Made by a program: the position numbers and the translations under genes. A DNA stretch of 37,440 bases, taken from Gemmatimonadaceae bacterium (GTDB lineage Bacteria > Gemmatimonadota > Gemmatimonadetes > Gemmatimonadales > Gemmatimonadaceae). The notes beneath the pieces were generated by a model. It made no database searches and had not been told where the DNA came from. It saw only the letters and a program-made list of their open reading frames with translations. The stretch spans positions 1 to 37,440 of the forward strand of contig JAICLZ010000043.1 in assembly GCA_025929535.1 (NCBI GenBank), given 5' to 3'. Shown here piece after piece: positions 23,767 through 33,285 of this stretch; within the stretch, counting starts at the first letter, position 1, and the number at the start of each line of letters is the position of its first letter.

Positions 23767-25244
23767 ATGGCGAAAGACTCACTCGATGAGTTGACCTCGA
23801 TTATCGGCTCCGGCCGACAGGTTCCAGACGGAGCAGCGCGAGCGGCATTGAGCGCACTATTCGGCGATCGATTTCCTAAGGCAAAGGAAAGGGACGCACA
23901 AGTCCGCGACGCCTTCGGACTTGCCAAGAGTGATGGCGACGACGCGGTTCCGTACGCAGGGCTGATAGATCCAGACAATCCACCCAGCGGTCCATACGGC
24001 GGAACAAGTCTGGTCTGGTTTCCCGCGGAGAACTCCAGTCTCATCGGGTTCGGTGTGGGCACCCGAGGACTGTCACCGGACGAGGGAATTCTTACCCGTC
24101 CCGGACACCGCCGTAGAATTTCCGCGCTTCGTCGTTACCTCGCCCGTCTCGGCGTTGATGCATGGTCGAAGCCAGACCCTGCTGCGCTCGGAACAATGGT
24201 ACCGAAGATTGTGCAGGCGCGTTTCCCGGAATGGGAAGCCACGTTTCGTAGGTATGGCGGTGAGATGTATTGTTTCGCGCGCGTTCCTACCGAGACTCAG
24301 GTTGCGCGCCAAACTGTGCAATCGTTTGTCGACCTATACGCCTACGAGCGAAGTTGGCGACCGCTTAAGTCTGCGGAGGTTGAATTTGACGGTTTGCAAG
24401 GTGCTCTTCGACGCGACTTGTTTCGTCACCCCACAGCGACAGATGTAAACAGTCTCATTCGTAGTCGCCGATTCGTTGTCCTCCAGGGTCCACCCGGTAC
24501 TGGCAAGACGCGGCTCGCGGAAGAAGTGCGTCTCCTGCACTTTAGCGGTCGCGGAATGACCGTTCAGTTTCATCCGTCGATCACCTATGAAGATTTCATC
24601 ATTGGGCTCTCTCCTCGTACGGAGGAGGGCGGGCTGCGATTCGGCGTGCGTGCAGGATCGCTGCTCCAGGCAAGCATGAGTGCAGGTGACGCTCCATATC
24701 TGCTCGTAATCGACGAGATCAACCGCGCCGACTTGAGCAAGGTCTTGGGGAAGCGATATACCTGTTTGAGGCCGGAGAAGTAGGTGGCCCCAGAGCGCGC
24801 AGCGTTCGCCTCCCGCATCCATTCAACGGATCGCCAAATTATTCAATTCCCGAGAATCTCTTTGTCATCGCTACGATGAACACGGCCGACCGAAGCATTG
24901 CGGCAATGGACCTAGCAATTCGTCGCCGCTTCTCATTCGTTGCCGTACCACCTGATCGATCTGTTTTGGAAACTCAAGACATCGAGCTTGCGCTGGGAAT
25001 ATTCGATCGGCTAACCGAAGTTTTTGTCGAACATGCACCGGATGATGCGATAGATCTTCTTCCGGGACATGCGTATTTTCTAGGCGACGACGAAAGCGCG
25101 TTGCGCGAGCGCTTCCGTCATGAACTCCTACCCCTTTTGGAGGATTACTTACGGCAAGGTGTGCTTGGCGGCGCGACGGCCGAGCTCTACGCTGTGAAAG
25201 ATGAAATCGAAGATGCGGTGAGTGATGCCAAGACCAAAGGCTAG
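23767..25244 (+). pseudogene. McrB-like AAA+ GTPase of a type IV restriction system, interrupted by a one-base frameshift
   Basis: The first reading frame (23767-24783) carries an unassigned N-terminal domain of about 220 residues, Walker A QGPPGTGKT (240-248) and Walker B LLVIDEINRADL (D316, E317), then stops. The rest continues in another frame, from LGEAIYLFEAGE through ATMNTADRSIAAMDLAIRRRF, the McrB arginine-finger/sensor signature, to the stop at 25244. Adding one G to the run GGGG at 24747-24750 restores a single protein of 492 residues with an unbroken family sequence. McrB translocates DNA using GTP and drives cleavage by McrC at modified sites. Either this copy is inactive, or one base is missing from the sequence. 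The start is supported by AGGA 6 bp upstream. It overlaps McrC by 20 bp. Confidence 0.85.
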
Positions 25245-26667
25245 AACCGCGGCAGGCAGACGCGCAGCAACTTGGCGGGCCGGAACCCTCAGACTGCAAA
25301 AGCCCCTCTACAGAGGGGTAGACCACGGCGCATCCGTCTTACTCCATGCTGAGCATTTCGCACCACCGGGACGGCAAGCCGGTTGGGGGGCGTTCGCAGA
25401 ACAGTTCCTTCGAGCGAACGAGAAGACGCTCGCATCGATGGACGTAAAAGCTGAACTCTCGGCCGTTGGAGGTCAGACAAAAATTCGGCTTCTCCCAGGC
25501 GGTAGAGCGGGAGCAATACCGCTTCGCTCTGCGCAAACTCTTCATGTCAAAGCTGGCTTCGTAGTCCGCCCGCGGTTTGGATGGGGTGGAGTCGGCACTG
25601 TTATGCAGCAGACGGGATGGGCGGCCTCGCCTCAATTCCTGGATGTACCTCTCGTGCCCGGAAGCGCACGAGATGTCCCGCCCTGGGTTCTTGCGGGGCC
25701 GGTGCTCGCGAGACTCGCCGATCTGCTCCGTAGCTTAGTTCCTGGATATGAAATCAGGAGAGACACACTCACTAGTCCTCGTGGACGGATCCTTTGGTCC
25801 GACTACGTTCGCGGCTCATTGGGCTCTGGCAATTGGCATCGCCTTCCTTGTCAGTTCCCTGATCTCGCGAAGGATCGCGTACTTCGCTCGGCTATCAGAT
25901 GGACTCTCGAACGTACCCGTCTGAGCCTGCTCGGCGCGGGAGAGCGTGATCCGATCGCAACCATTCTGGGTCACGACCTCTCTTTGCTTCTGCAGGGGCT
26001 TCAAGATGTAATCGCGAAAGAACCTCGAGTCGGCGATCTTGAGAGACGATTTGGGCAACGAATGTCCCACCTGGCGCAACTTCGCCTTGGGCTTCAGGCG
26101 ATCGGCTGGATTGTAGACGAACGTGGACTTGGTGGCGGAAGAGAGATGGACGGTCTCGCTTGGCAACTTCCCTTAGATGTTCTGTGGGAGTCGCATGTAG
26201 AAGCCGTCGTGCGCTCGGAAGAAGCGCTTCGGGGAGGCGATGTCAGAAGCGGCCGCCTGCGTCAAACGGTTATTCCGCTCGACTGGTCAGACCCGAGCTA
26301 TCGATCGCTCGGACACCTGGTGCCAGATATCATTGTCCGTCGTGGAAATACCATACACGTAATCGACGCCAAGTACAAAGCGCACTTTGCCGAACTCGAT
26401 GAGAGCGCGTGGCGCGATTTCACGGTGGATGCACGCGAATCGCATAGAGCAGATATTCATCAGGTTTTGGCGTACGCCAGTTTGTTCGACGCAAGTGAGA
26501 TCACTGCGTCGTTAGTCTACCCTTTGCGGAAAGACACCTGGGCAAAGCTCCAGACGCGCGGACGGGACCGAGTTATCGCGGAGATTTTTCACGGTGGACG
26601 CACGATTCGATTGGAACTTCGCGGCTTGCCTTTCGGCAGCAGCATATCGCAATCAATCGAACACTGA
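25225..26667 (+). CDS. McrC-like PD-(D/E)XK nuclease subunit
   Basis: This 480-residue protein is the expected partner of the McrB-like GTPase. Near the C-terminus it has the McrC-type nuclease core: VPDIIVRRGNTIHVIDAKYK (catalytic Asp of PD, then D-A-K), followed by a helix with HRADIHQVLAYASLF. The N-terminal 300 residues are a helical and beta mix containing YEIRRDTLTSPRGRILWSDY and would contact the McrB ring. I use the ATG at 25225; a GTG lies one codon before. The start overlaps the McrB stop by 20 bp, a coupled arrangement. Reading frame and catalytic residues are intact even though mcrB is frameshifted. By eye the GC content is lower than in flanking genes. Confidence 0.85.
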   Translation: MPRPKARTAAGRRAATWRAGTLRLQKPLYRGVDHGASVLLHAEHFAPPGRQAGWGAFAEQFLRANEKTLASMDVKAELSAVGGQTKIRLLPGGRAGAIPLRSAQTLHVKAGFVVRPRFGWGGVGTVMQQTGWAASPQFLDVPLVPGSARDVPPWVLAGPVLARLADLLRSLVPGYEIRRDTLTSPRGRILWSDYVRGSLGSGNWHRLPCQFPDLAKDRVLRSAIRWTLERTRLSLLGAGERDPIATILGHDLSLLLQGLQDVIAKEPRVGDLERRFGQRMSHLAQLRLGLQAIGWIVDERGLGGGREMDGLAWQLPLDVLWESHVEAVVRSEEALRGGDVRSGRLRQTVIPLDWSDPSYRSLGHLVPDIIVRRGNTIHVIDAKYKAHFAELDESAWRDFTVDARESHRADIHQVLAYASLFDASEITASLVYPLRKDTWAKLQTRGRDRVIAEIFHGGRTIRLELRGLPFGSSISQSIEH

Positions 26668-26799
26668 GAAGACGCAGGTCGGAGCTCGGAGCGCGCTAGG
26701 TCGGCGTTTGGAGCGGAAGGCACTACGCCTCGCTCACCTCTCGCGATTTCCTGGCACGCACTTCATCGTATGCTCCACCACAGTCCCCAGTGAAGGTGC

Positions 26800-29700
26800 A
26801 TGCGCTACATCGGCCCCACTCTTAGCCTAGCCGCCACCGACCTCTCCAACTTCCTCGGCTGCCGTCACCGCACAGCGCTGGAGATGCTTAGCGCCGCCGA
26901 GGCGCTCGCTAAACCCCTCTTCGACGACCCCCTCCAGGAACTCCTCCGCGAACGCGGCATCGCGCATGAGAAACAGCATCTAGCAACGCTCCGTGCCGCC
27001 GGCCACGACGTCGTCGACCTCGTCGCCATATCACACGACACGAATCTCGTCACTCGCACCCTGAACGCCATGCGCTCGGGCGCCGAAGTCATCTACCAGG
27101 GCGCGCTCGACGACGATCCGTGGTACGGCCGCCCGGACTTCCTCATGCGCATCGCCCGCCCCAGCGCGCTCGGCGACTGGTCCTACGAGGTCCGCGACAC
27201 CAAGCTGTCGCGCGACACGCGCGCCGGCACGATCCTCCAGCTCGGCCTCTATTCGTTGATGCTCGCTCGCGCGCAAGGAAGCGACACGGAATACCTGGAG
27301 ATCGTCACGCCCGACGCCGAGCACCGGATCCATCGCTTTCGCGTGGACGACTACGCCGCCTACGTTCGCCTCGTCAAGTCACAACTCAGAAATACGGTCG
27401 CAGGCACGCCGGCTGAGATCGCGGCCGAGTACTATCCGGAGCCGGTGGAGCACTGTCACATCTGCCCGTGGTATACCTACTGCGTCGACAAGCGACGCAC
27501 GGATGATCATCTCTCGCTCGTCGCCAACATCAGCCAGGTGCAGCGCCGCGAGCTCTACGATCACGGCGTGCGCACGCTCACTGCTCTCGCGCAGCTCACG
27601 CTTCCCATCCCGTTCAAGCCGAATCGCTGCTCCGCCCTCTCGTTCGAGCGCGCGCGCGAGCAAGCGCGACTCCAGCTCGAGTCGCGAGACAAGTCTCCTC
27701 CGCTGCACGAGCTGCGCGAGTTGCTCGAGGGGAAAGGGCTTTCGCGCCTGCCTGAGCCCTCACCGGGCGACGTCTTCCTCGACCTCGAAGGTGACAACAT
27801 CGCCTTCGAGGGTGGACGGGAGTATCTCTTCGGGCTAGTCACTGTCAAACCGAATGGCGCACCCGAGTATCACTCGTACTGGGGCTTCGACGATCACGAC
27901 GAGCGCGCGTCGTTCGAGGCGGTTATGGATCTCATCGCCCTCAACGCTGCGATGCATCCGGGCATGCACGTCTATCACTACGCGCCCTACGAAGCCACTG
28001 CATTCAAGCGTCTCATGGGCCGCTACGCGACGCGCGAGAGCGAGCTCGATGCCATGCTGCGCGAGGGGAGATTCGTCGATCTGTACGCCATCGTCAACCA
28101 GTCGCTGCGCGCCGGAATCGAGCGCTACTCGATCAAGAACCTCGAGCCGCTCTACGGTTTCAAGCGAGATGTCGAGCTGCGGGATGCGCGCCGGGAGCTA
28201 GGGCATCTCGTGTACGCGCTCGCGATCGGCGATGTCACGTCGCTCCCAAGCACGGTGCGCGACACGGTCGAGGGGTACAACAGGGACGATTGCGTCTCCA
28301 CACTCCGCCTTCGCGACTGGCTGGAATCCGTACGACTCACCGCAATCGCCGACGGCAAGAACATCCCTCGGCCCACGCTCGCCCCCGCAGCGGCGCCGCA
28401 AAAGGTCGACGAGAAACAGAAGGAGGTCGAGGCGCTGCGCCAACGACTGCTCGTGGGAATCGACACGCTGCCGACGCCTGGCACTCCCGCTCACGCCCGC
28501 TGGCTGCTTGCGTACATGCTCGACTTCCACAGGCGCGAGGAGAAGCCCGGCTGGTGGAAGTACTTCGACATGCGCGATTCGTCGGACGAAATCTTGATGG
28601 ACAATCCGGATGCCGTCGTCGGTCTGGAGCACAGCGAGCGCCTCGAGCTCGTCCGCCACGCGACGACAGGCAAGCCGACCGGCGCGGTCATCGATCGCTA
28701 CTGCTATCCGCAGCAGGAGATGGAGATCCTGAATCGTGATGATCTCAAGTACGTCGTAGTTGACGCCCAAGGCGAGGATATCGAGCGCCGCGTCAGGACA
28801 CTCGGGAAAGTCGTCGCGGTCGATCGGATCAATCGCACGATCGACGTGCGAAAGCCCAAGGCGACGGCCGACGAACATCCCTCCACGGCGTTCGAGCATA
28901 CCTTCGTGCCGAGCGAGCCGATTCCCGCCGCGATCGCTCGCATCGCAACCGAGGTCGCAGACTCTCCGACGTTCGACACCGCGAACGGCATCGCGCGCGC
29001 ACTTCTCCTTCGCGAACAGCCACGACTCCTCGGCGCGGCTTTTCAGCAGACCAAAGATGGCGACGCCGCCGAGTACGCGATCGACGTCGTTGTTCGCCTC
29101 GATCACTCGTTGCTCGCGATCCAGGGTCCGCCTGGCTCCGGAAAAACGTTCACCGGCGCGCGCATGATCTGCGCGCTCGTCGCCGCCGGAAAGCGCGTCG
29201 GCGTGCTCGGCCCGAGCCACAAGGTCATCACGAATCTGCTCGAGGCGGTAGGGAAGGAGGCACGCGCGACCGGCGCCCCCGTGCGCATCGCGCAGAAAGC
29301 GGAATCCAAAGCCGGTGATCCGCTCCCCGACTGGATCTCCCCGCTCGCAGACAACGGCGCCGTGTGCCAGGCGCTCGCCGATCGCGAAGCCGACGTGATC
29401 GGTGCCACCGCGTGGCTCTGGTCGCGCGAGGACATGATCGATTCTGTGGACGTCCTCTTCGTCGACGAGGCAGGTCAGTTCTCGCTCGCCAACGCCATCG
29501 CCGTCTCCGCCGCCGCAGCGAGCATGGTCCTGCTCGGCGATCCGCAGCAGCTCGATCAGCCGCAAAAGGGCACACATCCCGAAGGCGTCGAGCTCTCCGC
29601 TCTCCAGCACATGCTTGGCGGCCACAGCACGATCCCGAGCGACCGAGGGATCTTTCTCCCGACGACGTGGCGTCTCGCGCCATCAATCTGTGCGTTCACG

Positions 29701-30282
29701 TCCGAGATCTTCTATGAGAGGAAGCTTCACTCGAAACCGGGACTCGAGAATCAGTCGCTCGCCGGCGTCGACGGTCTCTCGGGCAGCGGTCTCTGGTACG
29801 TCGACATCGATCACGACGGGCGCACCAGCGCGTCGGACGAAGAGGTGGATGCGGTCGCCTCGCTCTTCGCGCGATGCGTCGCACCCGGCGCAACCTGGAT
29901 CTCGGAAAGCGGTTCGCGCTCCCAACTGGTCATCACCGACATTCTCGTCGTCTCGCCTTTCAACGCGCAGGTGAGCCGGCTCAGCGATCGACTTCCCACA
30001 GGCGCGCGCGTCGGCACCGTCGACAAGTTCCAGGGACAGGCGGCGCCCATCGTCATCTATAGCATGGCATCTTCCTCTCCCGAGGATGCTCCGCGAGGTA
30101 TGGAGTTCCTCTACAGCCTCAACCGTCTGAACGTCGCGACCTCGCGCGCGAAGTGCGCAGTCGTCATCGTCGCGAATCCGCGTCTCTACTCGCCCGAGTG
30201 CAAGACACCGCGTCAGATGAAGCTCGCCAATGCGCTGTGCAGGTATCGCGAGATGGCCAAGGTCGTATCAATGAATCTTTAG
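26800..30282 (+). CDS. RecB-type nuclease / RNase H-like exonuclease / SF1 helicase fusion (TM0106-like family)
   Basis: This 1160-residue protein has three modules. Residues 1-240 are a RecB-type PD-(D/E)XK nuclease: D113 in GRPDF, D133 and K135 in VRDTKLS, Q147, and four Cys (C21, C219, C222, C228) placed as in iron-sulphur nucleases of the AddB/Cas4 type. Residues 320-515 fit an RNase H-like exonuclease (RNase_H_2): FLDLEGD (D328, E330), VDLYA, and YNRDDC (D496, D497). Residues 740-1150 are an SF1 Upf1-like helicase: Walker A GPPGSGKT (776-783), Walker B LFVDEAGQ (D889, E890), GDPQQL, VDKFQGQ and NVATSRAK. Such a protein would unwind and degrade DNA or DNA/RNA hybrids. It follows mcrC by 132 bp on the same strand, but its GC and codon use match the host better. 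Confidence 0.88.
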   Translation: MRYIGPTLSLAATDLSNFLGCRHRTALEMLSAAEALAKPLFDDPLQELLRERGIAHEKQHLATLRAAGHDVVDLVAISHDTNLVTRTLNAMRSGAEVIYQGALDDDPWYGRPDFLMRIARPSALGDWSYEVRDTKLSRDTRAGTILQLGLYSLMLARAQGSDTEYLEIVTPDAEHRIHRFRVDDYAAYVRLVKSQLRNTVAGTPAEIAAEYYPEPVEHCHICPWYTYCVDKRRTDDHLSLVANISQVQRRELYDHGVRTLTALAQLTLPIPFKPNRCSALSFERAREQARLQLESRDKSPPLHELRELLEGKGLSRLPEPSPGDVFLDLEGDNIAFEGGREYLFGLVTVKPNGAPEYHSYWGFDDHDERASFEAVMDLIALNAAMHPGMHVYHYAPYEATAFKRLMGRYATRESELDAMLREGRFVDLYAIVNQSLRAGIERYSIKNLEPLYGFKRDVELRDARRELGHLVYALAIGDVTSLPSTVRDTVEGYNRDDCVSTLRLRDWLESVRLTAIADGKNIPRPTLAPAAAPQKVDEKQKEVEALRQRLLVGIDTLPTPGTPAHARWLLAYMLDFHRREEKPGWWKYFDMRDSSDEILMDNPDAVVGLEHSERLELVRHATTGKPTGAVIDRYCYPQQEMEILNRDDLKYVVVDAQGEDIERRVRTLGKVVAVDRINRTIDVRKPKATADEHPSTAFEHTFVPSEPIPAAIARIATEVADSPTFDTANGIARALLLREQPRLLGAAFQQTKDGDAAEYAIDVVVRLDHSLLAIQGPPGSGKTFTGARMICALVAAGKRVGVLGPSHKVITNLLEAVGKEARATGAPVRIAQKAESKAGDPLPDWISPLADNGAVCQALADREADVIGATAWLWSREDMIDSVDVLFVDEAGQFSLANAIAVSAAAASMVLLGDPQQLDQPQKGTHPEGVELSALQHMLGGHSTIPSDRGIFLPTTWRLAPSICAFTSEIFYERKLHSKPGLENQSLAGVDGLSGSGLWYVDIDHDGRTSASDEEVDAVASLFARCVAPGATWISESGSRSQLVITDILVVSPFNAQVSRLSDRLPTGARVGTVDKFQGQAAPIVIYSMASSSPEDAPRGMEFLYSLNRLNVATSRAKCAVVIVANPRLYSPECKTPRQMKLANALCRYREMAKVVSMNL

Positions 30283-30378
30283 GAGATCGTGCCGCGCAAT
30301 GTCCGCTGGCGCTGCCCACCCCCGCATCTCTATAGTAGACCCAGTCCCACACGTCGCACCAACTCTCGCGGAGGTCCC

Positions 30379-31260
30379 GTGTCTCCCGCTCACTGCCGCT
30401 CGTCTCTGCCGCTCCTCGCCGCGCTCCTCGCTCTCGCCGCCTGCTCCGCTCGCGACACTCGCACCGTCGCCCAGGCAAGCCTCGACTCGCTCGCCTCCTC
30501 GCGCCTCGGCGCCACGGACACCGCGAACCCCTTCAAGAGCACCGGTCGCACCTTCGGGCCGCCCACCGGCAAGATCCGCGTTGCGAATCTTCTGGAGATC
30601 AACGGACAGCCGAGTGGTCCGGTGGACCTCTACGATGTGAATCGTCCCGATTCCACGGACACGCCGATCATCAAGCATCTCGCGTACGGCCAGATCTCGG
30701 ATTACGTGTCGCCTCGCTCCGGCGCTGCTGGATCGCGGAGCAATCTGTATCTCTTCCAGGCGGATCAGAAAACGGGAACGCAGCCGTGGGGAGCGAACAT
30801 CGACCACAGCGGGTACGAGCCGACCGACCAGCTCACGGTCGCGCTCAGCCCGACGATGTCGAACCAGATTGGCGGCGTCTACGTGGAGGAAAGCGGAAAG
30901 CGGCTCAACAGCGCGGTAGCGAGCGACGAGACGACCGCGCAGGGCAGTGGCGGCATGCTGATCGTGAGCGCGGCGAACTTCATGATCGACACGCTTCCTC
31001 AGCAGTACATCATGATAGACGGCGTCTGCCCGCAACCGAAATTCGTGGGCTCGCACATGCTCTTTCCCGTCGCGCCGGGCTCGCATACGATCGGGCTCGT
31101 CACGTCGCCGCACGGCAGGACGTTACAGTCGTGCGCGGGACACGCGCCGGCATCGACGCTCACGGAGAATGTCGCTGCGGGGCAGCGGTACGCGGTGTTG
31201 ATGTACGGGATGCCGAGCGATGGGCAGAAGATCCTGGCGGCGCCGATCGCGGGGCATTAG
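30379..31260 (+). CDS. DUF4397-like lipoprotein
   Basis: This 293-residue product starts at the GTG at 30379, preceded by GGAGG with 4-bp spacing. The signal ends in a lipobox (LALAAC). The mature part begins with a low-complexity linker, then a beta-sandwich region reading IRVANLLEING, VDLYDVNR, HLAYGQISDYVSPRSG and NLYLFQADQK, the pattern of DUF4397 (a strand, an LAYG..SDY turn, a strand). A second half (MLIVSAANFMID, GSHTIGLVTSPHG, YAVLMYGMP) may be a repeat of similar fold. It is probably anchored in a membrane facing the periplasm or surface. No catalytic residues are visible and the function is unknown. Confidence 0.7.
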   Translation: MSPAHCRSSLPLLAALLALAACSARDTRTVAQASLDSLASSRLGATDTANPFKSTGRTFGPPTGKIRVANLLEINGQPSGPVDLYDVNRPDSTDTPIIKHLAYGQISDYVSPRSGAAGSRSNLYLFQADQKTGTQPWGANIDHSGYEPTDQLTVALSPTMSNQIGGVYVEESGKRLNSAVASDETTAQGSGGMLIVSAANFMIDTLPQQYIMIDGVCPQPKFVGSHMLFPVAPGSHTIGLVTSPHGRTLQSCAGHAPASTLTENVAAGQRYAVLMYGMPSDGQKILAAPIAGH

Positions 31261-31366
31261 GAAGGCGAGAGCTCCGGACGAGCAACGTCGAGCTAATGTG
31301 CTCCTGGTCGATTTGGATCGTGTTTACATTCCCTGATCGCTCTCGTCGCACTCACTCGAATTTCCG

Positions 31367-32246
31367 ATGAACAACGAGCTACCGCCAGAAGTACAGGCCA
31401 TGTTAGATCTGGTCGGGCGAGAGGCCGCTCACACGTCCAATGAGGAGCTGAACCAGCTCATGGCCAAGCGTGTGCGCGACTACAACACGCGCCCGCAATC
31501 CGAGCTCGAAGGACTCTCGCCCGACGTGGTCTATCAGCTTCTCCACGGCGACTGGGTGTCGGAGGGTGCACTCCGGCTCAACGAGAAGCTCACGCACGAG
31601 GAGCTCGCCGGCGCAGCGATTCTCGCCGCACTATCTCACGCGTGCCGTCGTCGCGGCGCTCCTCCCGCGTCTTCGCATGCGCGCACAGCCGGACATCATG
31701 CACGATTATCCTCCGGTAGGGCAGATCAAGGAAGGCGATGTGCGATGGCTTCCCGATCTGCGGTACGTGCTGATCTTCGGAGGGCTGCTCGTGCGGCGGA
31801 AGGGATTGCGAATCACTCCGCGGGGGCGCGCGATGCTGTCGCCGGAACGGGAGGGCGAGCTCTACGCGCTTCTCTTTCGCACGCTCTTCCGAAAGTTCGA
31901 TCTCCGGTCGCTCGACAACCGCGATGATCACGCACGATTGCAGGGCTCCGTGGCGTATTCCTTCTATCGCTTGCGCTCCGTCGCGGGAAAATGGGCTTCG
32001 GCAAAAATGCTCGCACGCACGGCGTGGCTCGAGACTGCCAAGGATCCACGCTCGGAGATGGAGACAAAGGATCATTACGATTGTCGTCACTTCGCCTTCA
32101 GGCTCCGAGTGCTCGATCCGCTGGTGCAGTTTGGATTGCTCGAGAGCCGCCTCGTGCGCCGCGAGGACCCGTTCGAACGAGACATCGAGTATCGCTGCGC
32201 TCCGTTGTTCGACCGCTTTCTGAAATTCGAATTCACGTCCGTGTGA
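31367..32246 (+). pseudogene. Uncharacterised protein gene split by a frameshift
   Basis: The first part (31367 to about 31620) reads MNNELPPEVQAMLDLVGREA, RPQSELEGLSPDVVYQLLHG, LRLNEKLTHEELAGAAIL. It then loses family-like character, while the +1 frame carries on with LTRAVVAALLPRLR, LRYVLIFGGLLVRRKGLRIT (winged-helix-like), ELYALLFRTLFRKFDL and CAPLFDRFLKFEF to the stop at 32246. Together they would form one soluble protein of about 292 residues. I associate the GLSPDxxxxLLHG start and FRxFxFDxFxxFE-type ending with an uncharacterised bacterial family, with no known role. The shift lies between about 31600 and 31640, in GCCGCACTATCTCACG. A separate start at 31677 for the second half is possible. 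It is either a real pseudogene or a one-base sequence error. Confidence 0.65.
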
Positions 32247-32266
32247 TGCATGTCGTGGGAGGCACG

Positions 32267-33241
32267 ATGCAGACCCGTCTCCTCTTCCTCACAATCGCGC
32301 TCCTGCTCGGCGGCGCAGCCCAAAAGCCGCCGTCGATCACCGAGTACCAACTCCCTCGCCCCCGCGCCTTCCCCCACGATCCCGCCGTCGGCCCCGACGG
32401 CATCGTCTGGTACACGGATCAGGCGAACAGCTTCATCGGCCGTCTCGATCCCGCCACCGGCAAGGTCACCGACGTCCCCACGCCCACTCCGGCTTCCGGC
32501 CCGCACGGAATCATCGTGGCGCCAGATCGCTCCGTGTGGTACACGGCGCAGCGCTCCGGCTTGATCGGCCAACTCGATCCCCGCACGATGACGATCACCG
32601 AGTTCAAGCTCCCCGCGAACGCCGACGCGCCGCACACGCCGCTCCTGGTCGGCAACAAGGTCTGGTTCACCGCGCAGACCAACAACACCTACGGCGAGCT
32701 CGATCCCTCCACAGGCAAGGTGCGCACGTTCACCTGCCCGACGCCGCGCTCCCTCCCGTACGGCATCAAGCGCGCGCCCGACGGCTCGATCTGGATCGCG
32801 CTCTTCGGCACGAACAAGCTCGGTCGCGTGGACGCGAGCACCGGCGCGATGCAGGAGCTCGTGATCCCGAACGAGCGCGCGCGTCCGCGGCGAATCGAGG
32901 TCGCGTCGGACGGCATGGTCTACTACACCGACTACGCGCGCGGCTATCTCGGCCGGCTCGATCCCAAGACCGGAGAGTTCAAGGAGTGGCGATCGCCCGG
33001 AGGCGAAAGGGCCGCGCCGTACGGCATCGCGTACGCGCCCGACGGACGCATCTGGTACAATGAGTCCGGCACCGGCAACATGATCGGCTTCGATCCGAAG
33101 ACCGAGAAGATGGAATCGGTGAAGATTCCGACGCCGGGCTCCGTGGTGCGCAACGTGTCCGTCGACGCGAAGCGCAACATCATCTGGCTCGCCGAAAGTG
33201 GCGTGCAGCGGCTCGGGAAGCTGGAGCTCGGTGCGCACTAG
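32267..33241 (+). CDS. Secreted Vgb-like (streptogramin lyase family) beta-propeller
   Basis: This 324-residue protein starts at the ATG at 32267 behind GGGAGG (32257-32262), which makes an alternative ATG at 32246 less likely. A short signal peptide (LLFLTIALLLGGAAQ) is followed by regular propeller blades of the Vgb/SMP-30-like type: HDPAVGPDGIVWYTDQANSFIGRLDPATG, HGIIVAPDRSVWYTAQRSGLIGQLDP, YGIKRAPDGSIWIALFGTNKLGRVD and YGIAYAPDGRIWYNESGTGNMIGFDP (quoted in pieces of the blade pattern). Virginiamycin B lyases use this fold to open streptogramin rings, but most relatives are of unknown function, and I would not infer resistance. It is convergent with the kinase gene, 44 bp apart, with no clear terminator between them. 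Confidence 0.85.
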   Translation: MQTRLLFLTIALLLGGAAQKPPSITEYQLPRPRAFPHDPAVGPDGIVWYTDQANSFIGRLDPATGKVTDVPTPTPASGPHGIIVAPDRSVWYTAQRSGLIGQLDPRTMTITEFKLPANADAPHTPLLVGNKVWFTAQTNNTYGELDPSTGKVRTFTCPTPRSLPYGIKRAPDGSIWIALFGTNKLGRVDASTGAMQELVIPNERARPRRIEVASDGMVYYTDYARGYLGRLDPKTGEFKEWRSPGGERAAPYGIAYAPDGRIWYNESGTGNMIGFDPKTEKMESVKIPTPGSVVRNVSVDAKRNIIWLAESGVQRLGKLELGAH

Positions 33242-33285
33242 CATCCGCTGCGAGCTCGACATCATCGCCGCGCCGAACGCCACTT

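Noticed and set aside
24740..24790. Programmed -1 frameshift in mcrB
   Set aside because: GGGGAAG is not a standard slippery heptamer (the A-site AAG would have to re-pair with GAA) and I see no clear stimulatory structure. A missing base is simpler.
32267..33241. Calling the Vgb-like propeller an antibiotic-resistance lyase
   Set aside because: The fold matches, but most family members have unknown roles and I cannot confirm the catalytic residues from sequence alone. It also has an export signal.
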